Program-made: the position numbers and the translations under genes
Shown here: in pieces, positions 59,413 through 64,000 of the stretch
How the letters are laid out: every line of letters starts with the position of its first letter
How positions within the stretch are numbered: the first letter of the stretch is position 1
Assembly (NCBI GenBank): GCA_020723085.1
Contig: DYJN01000008.1
Coordinates: 1-64,000, forward strand
Reading direction: 5' to 3'
DNA length: 64,000 bases
From: Arcobacter sp.
GTDB taxonomy: Bacteria > Acidobacteriota > Terriglobia > Bryobacterales > Bryobacteraceae
The notes under the pieces: generated by a model
Told to the model about the DNA's origin: nothing
Seen by the model: only the letters and a program-made list of their open reading frames with translations
Databases searched by the model: none

Positions 59413-59434
59413 GGGCGCGGCAAGCGCCGCGCCC
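59413..59434 (-). terminator. Strong GC hairpin after the exported oxidoreductase
   Basis: GGGCGCGGC (59413-59421) and GCCGCGCCC (59426-59434) form a perfect 9-bp stem with a 4-nt loop, 18 bp past the stop of the minus-strand oxidoreductase. Followed on the minus strand by TTGCC only, so intrinsic termination is plausible but the U-tract is poor. Confidence 0.5.
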
Positions 59435-59452
59435 CCGTGCGATATGCCGGCC

Positions 59453-60724
59453 TCAGGCGTACCGGTAGCGGTCCGCTTTGTGATCCCAGAGGACCTTCTT
59501 GCCTTCGCGGTAGCTCAGCACGCTCATGAAGCCGGGGATCGCCGCTTCATAGCCCGCCTGCGGCGGGGCGACCGGCTTTTCGATGCCGCGGATCGAGTTG
59601 AACCAGTTGCGGATGTGCGCCTCCACCGCCAGATGGTCGTTGTTCGGAATGGTGATCGACAGCTCCTTGCGGGCTTTCACCTTGTCGGACACGCCGGGAT
59701 AGGACTCCGGATAGAAGTTCAGCGTCTGGCGGCTGATGACCTCGATCATGCCGTCGTTGCCGAGGAACTGTTCGCCGTAGCCGAAGCGCGCGTTGCCGAG
59801 ATAGCAGGAGTAATTGATGTGGAAACGGCCGCGCGTGTAGTCCATCAGCACGCTCCAGGTGTCCGGCACGTCCCGGTCGTCGTTTTCGGTCCAGCGGTAG
59901 ACGCCGCCGGTGGCGACGACGCTGTCCGGGATGCCCTTGCCCATGACGAACGCCGTGATGTCGGTCTGGTGCACCATCAGGTCGGTGGCGATGCCGCTGG
60001 AATAGTCCCAATAGAGGCGCCACTGGAAGTAGCGCGGCTTGCTGAACTCGCGCGCCGGGGCGGGGCCGAGGAACCGCTTCCAGTCGGTGTTTTCCGGCGT
60101 TGCGTCCTGAGGGATGGAATAGCGCCAGGCGGCTGCGCCGTTGGGCAGCGCGTTGCGGTACCAGAAGGCGCGCACGTAATGGCAGTCGCCGATGAGGCCC
60201 TGCGCGATCATGGTCTTCGCCATCTGGTAAAGGCTGTTGGAGCGGTTCTGCGTGCCCACCTGAACGACGCTCTTGCTCTTCGACACGGCCTTCATGATCT
60301 CCTGGCATTCTTCAATCGTGTGCGCCAGCGGCTTCTCGACGTAGACGTGCTTGCCCGCGGCCAGGGCGTCGAGCAGCATGCGGTGGTGCAGGTGCTCGGG
60401 CGTGGCGATGATCACCGCGTCGATGGCCTTGTCGGCGAGCAGTTCGCGGTAGTCGACGTAGCCCCGCGGCGACTTGCCGCTGCGCGTGGCGACGACGTCC
60501 TTGCCCTTGGCCAGATTGCCGGCAAAGGTGTCGCAGACGGCGTCGACGGTGAAGCGGCCCTTGCTGCCTTCAAAGCTGCGCTCGACGAGATAGCGCCCGC
60601 GTCCGCCGGCGCCGATGACGCCCATGTGGATCACGTCATTGGCCCCAAGGGCGGGCAGCACGGCTGGCGCCGCGAGCACTGCCGCCTTGCGGGTGAAGCT
60701 TCGTCGGGAGAGTTCCTGGCTCAT
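59453..60724 (-). CDS. Tat-exported Gfo/Idh/MocA-family oxidoreductase
   Basis: A 423-residue protein. 'LSRRSFTRKAAVLAAPAVLPALG' in part carries a twin-arginine motif (SRRSFTRK) and a hydrophobic core, so it is exported folded with cofactor. 'HMGVIGAGGRGRYL' binds NAD(P); 'VIIATPEHLHHRML' and 'YVEKPLAHTIEECQ' are the family EKP segment; the C-terminal domain contains 'YFQWRLYWDYSSGIATDLMVHQTD' in pieces. This resembles the large Acidobacteria/Planctomycetes group acting on sugars; substrate unknown. AGGAAGGA lies 8 nt before the ATG at 60724. Divergent from the glycosyltransferase operon. Confidence 0.82.
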   Translation of the reverse strand: MSQELSRRSFTRKAAVLAAPAVLPALGANDVIHMGVIGAGGRGRYLVERSFEGSKGRFTVDAVCDTFAGNLAKGKDVVATRSGKSPRGYVDYRELLADKAIDAVIIATPEHLHHRMLLDALAAGKHVYVEKPLAHTIEECQEIMKAVSKSKSVVQVGTQNRSNSLYQMAKTMIAQGLIGDCHYVRAFWYRNALPNGAAAWRYSIPQDATPENTDWKRFLGPAPAREFSKPRYFQWRLYWDYSSGIATDLMVHQTDITAFVMGKGIPDSVVATGGVYRWTENDDRDVPDTWSVLMDYTRGRFHINYSCYLGNARFGYGEQFLGNDGMIEVISRQTLNFYPESYPGVSDKVKARKELSITIPNNDHLAVEAHIRNWFNSIRGIEKPVAPPQAGYEAAIPGFMSVLSYREGKKVLWDHKADRYRYA

Positions 60725-60803
60725 GGGACGTTCCTTCCTCTTCGGAGTATGATTACCGAAACTCCAGCATACCTGAAGCCTTCCGGATAGGGGGAATTGT
60801 ACG

Positions 60804-62057
60804 ATGAGAAACGATGTCCGCGTCCGGCAGGCCCCGGTGATGATCCCGCCCCCCGGAATTCTCAGCCTTTCCAGCGTCTTCCCGCGCCCCGGCGAGCCGC
60901 GTTTCGGGCTCTTCGTGGCAAGGCGGCTGGAGCACCTGGCGAGGCTCGCGCCGGTGGAAGTGGTTGTACCCGTGCCGTGGATCGAGACATCCGGCCCGCG
61001 TCCGCGCATGCCCCGTCTGGGCGGCGAGCCTGCGGTTGCACAGGGCGCGTTGACGGTCCATTACCGCCGCTGGCTCTACCCGCCGGGGCTGGGCGTCTGG
61101 CATCCGGCGTGGATGGCGGCGCAGCTCGCGCCATTCCTCCGGCGGCTGCGAAAGCGCTTCGCCTTCGATGTGATCGACGCGCATTTCGGATATCCCGAGG
61201 GCGCCGCAGCGCTGCGCCTGGCCCGGCGCCTGGGCGTTCCCTTTACGGTGACGCTGCGGGGCGTCGAGCTGATCCACGCCCGGAGCCCGCGCCGCCGCGC
61301 GCAGATGGCGGAGGCATTCCCTCATGCGGCAGCCGTCATTGCGGTCTCCTCCGAATTGCGCGATCTGGCGGTCTCGCTCGGCGCCGATCCCGGCCGCGCC
61401 GCAGTGATCGGCAACGGCGTCGACACCGGCGTCTTCTACCCGCGGCCGCGCGAGGAGGCGAGGCGGCGTCTGCAGATGGATCCCTCACGGCTGCACATCC
61501 TCTCGGCTGGGTGGCTGGTCCTCGAGAAGGGCCATCACCGGATCGCCGCGCTGCTTCCGCGCCTGCATGCCGCCGGGCTGCGCGCCGATCTCTGGATTGT
61601 GGGAGAGGCGGGACGGGGCGCGGACGCAAGGCCCGAGATCGCGAGGATCGTCGACAGGCACGGCCTTCAACAGCATGTCCATCTGCCGGGCGCGGTGGCG
61701 CCGGAAATTCTGGCCGAATACATGTCTGCCTGCGACCTTTTCTGCCTGGCCTCGGAGCGGGAGGGGTGGCCCAACGTGATTCAGGAAGCGCTGGCCTGCG
61801 GTGCGCCGGTGGTCGCCGCTCGTGCCGGCGCCGTCGCAGATCTCATTCCTTCCGAGGAATTCGGCCTCGTCGTTCCGCCCGGCCGCGACGAGGCCTTGCT
61901 GTCTGCCCTCGACCAGGCATTGCGGCGCAGCTTTGACCGCGCCAGGATCGCCCGCCACGGCGGCTCGCGCTCCTGGGCTCAGGTGGCGGCGGAGGCGATG
62001 GAGGTCCTCCGTGGCGCGGTTCAGGAGCGGCGCCCGGGCAAAGGAGGAAATTCGTGA
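60804..62057 (+). CDS. Family 4 glycosyltransferase
   Basis: A 417-residue GT-B enzyme. The N-terminal acceptor domain begins 'GILSLSSVFPRPGEPRFGLFVARRL' in part; the C-terminal donor domain has 'NGVDTGVFYP', 'ILSAGWLVLEKGHH', and the E-x7-E region 'EREGWPNVIQEALACGAPVVAA' in part. It adds a sugar from a nucleotide donor during exopolysaccharide, lipopolysaccharide or glycolipid assembly. The stop overlaps the GTG start of the epimerase gene, so both are coupled. Donor and acceptor cannot be read. First gene of the polysaccharide locus at the right end. Confidence 0.85.
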   Translation: MRNDVRVRQAPVMIPPPGILSLSSVFPRPGEPRFGLFVARRLEHLARLAPVEVVVPVPWIETSGPRPRMPRLGGEPAVAQGALTVHYRRWLYPPGLGVWHPAWMAAQLAPFLRRLRKRFAFDVIDAHFGYPEGAAALRLARRLGVPFTVTLRGVELIHARSPRRRAQMAEAFPHAAAVIAVSSELRDLAVSLGADPGRAAVIGNGVDTGVFYPRPREEARRRLQMDPSRLHILSAGWLVLEKGHHRIAALLPRLHAAGLRADLWIVGEAGRGADARPEIARIVDRHGLQQHVHLPGAVAPEILAEYMSACDLFCLASEREGWPNVIQEALACGAPVVAARAGAVADLIPSEEFGLVVPPGRDEALLSALDQALRRSFDRARIARHGGSRSWAQVAAEAMEVLRGAVQERRPGKGGNS

Positions 62058-63031
62058 CCCTGGATCTGCACCGTGCCGCCGGCCGGGTGCTTTTGACCGG
62101 CGGCGCCGGTTTCATCGGCTCGCATCTCGCCGAAGCGCTTCTGCGCGGCGGCTGCCGGCTGCTGGTTCTCGACGATCTGAATGACTATTACGATCCTGCG
62201 CTGAAACGGGCCAACCTGGAAGCGGTGCGCCGGGCAGGGCCGTTTGAGTTCGTGCAGGGCGACATTTGCGATGCGCCGCTCGTCGATGAGCTGTTCGCGC
62301 GGTTCCGCCCCGAAGCGGCCGTTCATCTGGCGGCCCGAGCCGGGGTGCGGCCGTCGCTTGAACAGCCCGCGCTCTATCAGCGTGTCAATGTGGAGGGAAC
62401 GGCCGTGCTGCTGGAAGCGGCGCGGCGGCATGGCGCGGAGCGCTTCGTCTTCGCCTCGTCAAGCTCCGTTTACGGCGCGGCGAGCCGCGTGCCTTTCTCC
62501 GAAGACGATCCCGTGCGCGCGCCGATATCGCCGTACGCTGCTTCGAAGATCGCCGGCGAGGCATTGTGCCACGTGTATTCACACCTGTACGGCATGCGCA
62601 TCGTCTGCCTGCGGTTTTTCACGGTGTACGGGCCCCGGCAGCGGCCCGACCTGGCGATCCGCAAGTTCGCCGAATCCATTGCCGCCGGACGCCCGATCCC
62701 GGTTTTCGGCGACGGCTCGACCGGGCGCGATTACACCTACATCGACGACATCGTGGCGGGCATCCTGGCGGCGATGGAACACGAGACCGCGTTCGAGGTG
62801 TTCAATCTCGGCAATTCCAGCCCCGTGCTCCTGCGCGAGATGATCGCCACGCTCGAGCGCGTGCTGGGCAGGCAGGCCATCATCGACCGCCTGCCCCTCC
62901 AGCCCGGCGACGTGCCCATCACTTACGCCGATATCTCGAAAGCGAAGCGGATGCTGGGATGGACGCCACGCACGCCCCTCGAGACCGGGATCCGCCGCAT
63001 GGCGCAATGGCTCGGGCTGGCAACTCAATGA
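62054..63031 (+). CDS. NAD-dependent nucleotide-sugar epimerase
   Basis: A 325-residue short-chain dehydrogenase/reductase. 'RVLLTGGAGFIGSHLAEALL' in part (NAD loop), 'SPYAASKIAGEAL' (YxxxK catalytic pair), and 'VYGPRQRPDLAIRKFAESIAAG' (part) with 'FGDGSTGRDYTYIDDIV' match UDP-glucuronate 4-epimerase and GalE-like enzymes. It interconverts a nucleotide sugar that supplies the adjacent glycosyltransferase. GTG start, overlapping the GT4 stop. The sequence does not separate UDP-glucuronate from UDP-glucose/GlcNAc. Confidence 0.85.
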   Translation: MTLDLHRAAGRVLLTGGAGFIGSHLAEALLRGGCRLLVLDDLNDYYDPALKRANLEAVRRAGPFEFVQGDICDAPLVDELFARFRPEAAVHLAARAGVRPSLEQPALYQRVNVEGTAVLLEAARRHGAERFVFASSSSVYGAASRVPFSEDDPVRAPISPYAASKIAGEALCHVYSHLYGMRIVCLRFFTVYGPRQRPDLAIRKFAESIAAGRPIPVFGDGSTGRDYTYIDDIVAGILAAMEHETAFEVFNLGNSSPVLLREMIATLERVLGRQAIIDRLPLQPGDVPITYADISKAKRMLGWTPRTPLETGIRRMAQWLGLATQ

Positions 63032-63215
63032 GCTGCGCCGGGCTCACGGCCTGGGGCCGGAAAGTCGCGCCCGCCGCCGCTCTCCGCGGGGAGGATGCGC
63101 CTGCGCCTGGAAACGAGGGAGCCGGGAGAAAGAGCGGGAGCGTCAGGCCTCTTTCTGTGCGAGAATCATGGAACTGCGCCACTGCGCTGCAGGCGCCTGA
63201 GAAGCGACCGGGCAT

Positions 63216-64000
63216 ATGAGAATTCAGCCGGCCGTCTTTCTGGACGGCCATAGCAATCTGCTCAAACAGCCGGCCGCCTGGCTGCCGTGGCTGCTGCTGT
63301 TCGTTTGGTGGGCTGGTCTGCGCGTGGTTTTCTTCACCGGTTTCGTCGGCTCCGACGATTTCTTCCATCTCCGATATGCCGTCCAATGGGACGCACCGCC
63401 CGTGAATCACTGGGAAGCGAGGCTGGCGTTCAACGCCATCCTACGGGCTGCGATCCGGCTTCTGGGATACCAGGAATGGGTTTGCGCGCTGCCATCGCTA
63501 GCCGGCAGTCTCCTGCTGGTGACTGCCGCGATCCGGGGGGCGTATCTGGCGGGCGGGCGGCGAAGCGCTTTTCTGGCGGGGTGGATCGCGGCCTCGATGC
63601 CGCTCGACGTGATTCTGTCTACGATGCCGATCGCCTCGCCGCTTTCATCGGGCGCCGCGGGCTGGTTTTTTGTGGAGCTGTTGGGCGGCAGATGGATTCT
63701 GGCTGCCCTGATCGGCGGGGTTGCCGCGGCCCTGCATCCTGTCAATATCCATTTCGTGTTGATGGCTGCGGTCGTGACGGCGGCCCTGGAGAGGCAGATC
63801 CGCCCACTGGCGGCGGCGGCGGTGGCCTTATGCGTATATCTCCTGCTGGATCTCGGAATCAACGCGCTCTCCTGGGGGGACCCGTTTCAGAGCTTTCGAA
63901 TCCTCTCCCGGGTGGACTATTCGGACCCTTATTACCCTGCCTGGACCGCTGCGTGGTTCGTGTATCCCTTCCGGTCGTTCGTGTTCTCGAAGGAACTCGG
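63216..64000 (+). CDS. GT-C-fold membrane glycosyltransferase (cut by window end)
   Basis: At least 261 codons, open to the window end, so the C-terminus is missing. ATG at 63216 gives 'MRIQPAVFLDGHSNLLKQ', then a membrane helix and 'GFVGSDDFFHLRYAVQW', where the acidic pair corresponds to the DD motif in the first periplasmic loop of GT-C enzymes (ArnT/PMT-like). Further hydrophobic segments follow. It is probably part of the same polysaccharide locus as the GT4 and epimerase genes, 184 bp upstream. Substrate unknown. Confidence 0.65.
   Translation, partial: MRIQPAVFLDGHSNLLKQPAAWLPWLLLFVWWAGLRVVFFTGFVGSDDFFHLRYAVQWDAPPVNHWEARLAFNAILRAAIRLLGYQEWVCALPSLAGSLLLVTAAIRGAYLAGGRRSAFLAGWIAASMPLDVILSTMPIASPLSSGAAGWFFVELLGGRWILAALIGGVAAALHPVNIHFVLMAAVVTAALERQIRPLAAAAVALCVYLLLDLGINALSWGDPFQSFRILSRVDYSDPYYPAWTAAWFVYPFRSFVFSKEL

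Overview
This 64 kb window is high-GC bacterial chromosome with tightly packed genes, mostly short gaps and many ATGA or GTGA overlaps. The gene content suggests an Acidobacteriota genome, most likely a Bryobacter/Solibacter-like member. This rests on Tat-exported Gfo/Idh/MocA oxidoreductases, a YncE-propeller/phosphoesterase fusion, a fused two-component 2-oxoacid dehydrogenase E1, DUF4097 and small repeat-bearing secreted proteins, and many exported proteins of unknown function. The assignment is inferred from gene content; no rRNA is present. I found no rRNA, tRNA, CRISPR array, prophage or insertion sequence.

Layout. At 0.1-6.8 kb are envelope and sugar genes: a Spy/CpxP-like protein, a degenerate-looking methyltransferase relative, a mutarotase-fold protein, then a RhaT/GRP-type sugar porter, a zinc sugar dehydrogenase and rhamnulokinase. 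A GT-C glycosyltransferase, ClpP, an Rrf2 regulator and an inositol-phosphatase-family enzyme follow. At 10.6-26.6 kb are an acyl-CoA synthetase, purE-purK, L-2-hydroxyglutarate oxidase, thioredoxin 2, the YncE/phosphoesterase fusion, two lipoproteins, pyruvate carboxylase, a Gfo/Idh oxidoreductase and bacteriohemerythrin. At 26.9-37.6 kb are an exported hydrolase, a HAD phosphatase, the fused E1 enzyme, serS, a second zinc dehydrogenase, a zinc-ribbon protein and glycogen phosphorylase.

At 37.8-43.0 kb an Rrf2 regulator precedes a cobalamin salvage and import cluster (CobQ-like ATPase, cobD, btuF, btuD, btuC), followed by a MacB/LolD-type ABC pair. At 45.4-52.7 kb, on the minus strand, lies a four-gene operon (deoxyhypusine-synthase-like protein, RfaE1-like PfkB kinase, ROK kinase, GmhA-like isomerase) with a polysaccharide deacetylase below it. 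It is preceded by a CPBP-family membrane protease and a TPR lipoprotein of the exosortase-associated type. At 52.8-59.4 kb the genes run hldC-like, mfd, surA-like, yhaM-like, blaI-like. The right end holds a Tat-exported oxidoreductase and a polysaccharide locus (GT4, nucleotide-sugar epimerase, a GT-C enzyme cut by the window end).

The most interesting candidate system is the four-gene heptose-like operon. It combines a sedoheptulose-phosphate isomerase and an ADP-heptose-type kinase with a ROK sugar kinase and a deoxyhypusine-synthase-fold protein that seems to lack the catalytic lysine. The matching nucleotidyltransferase lies about 10 kb away. A second pattern runs through the window: many genes without a ribosome binding site carry a TANNNT hexamer only 6-17 nt before the start codon, which suggests leaderless or very short-leader transcripts.
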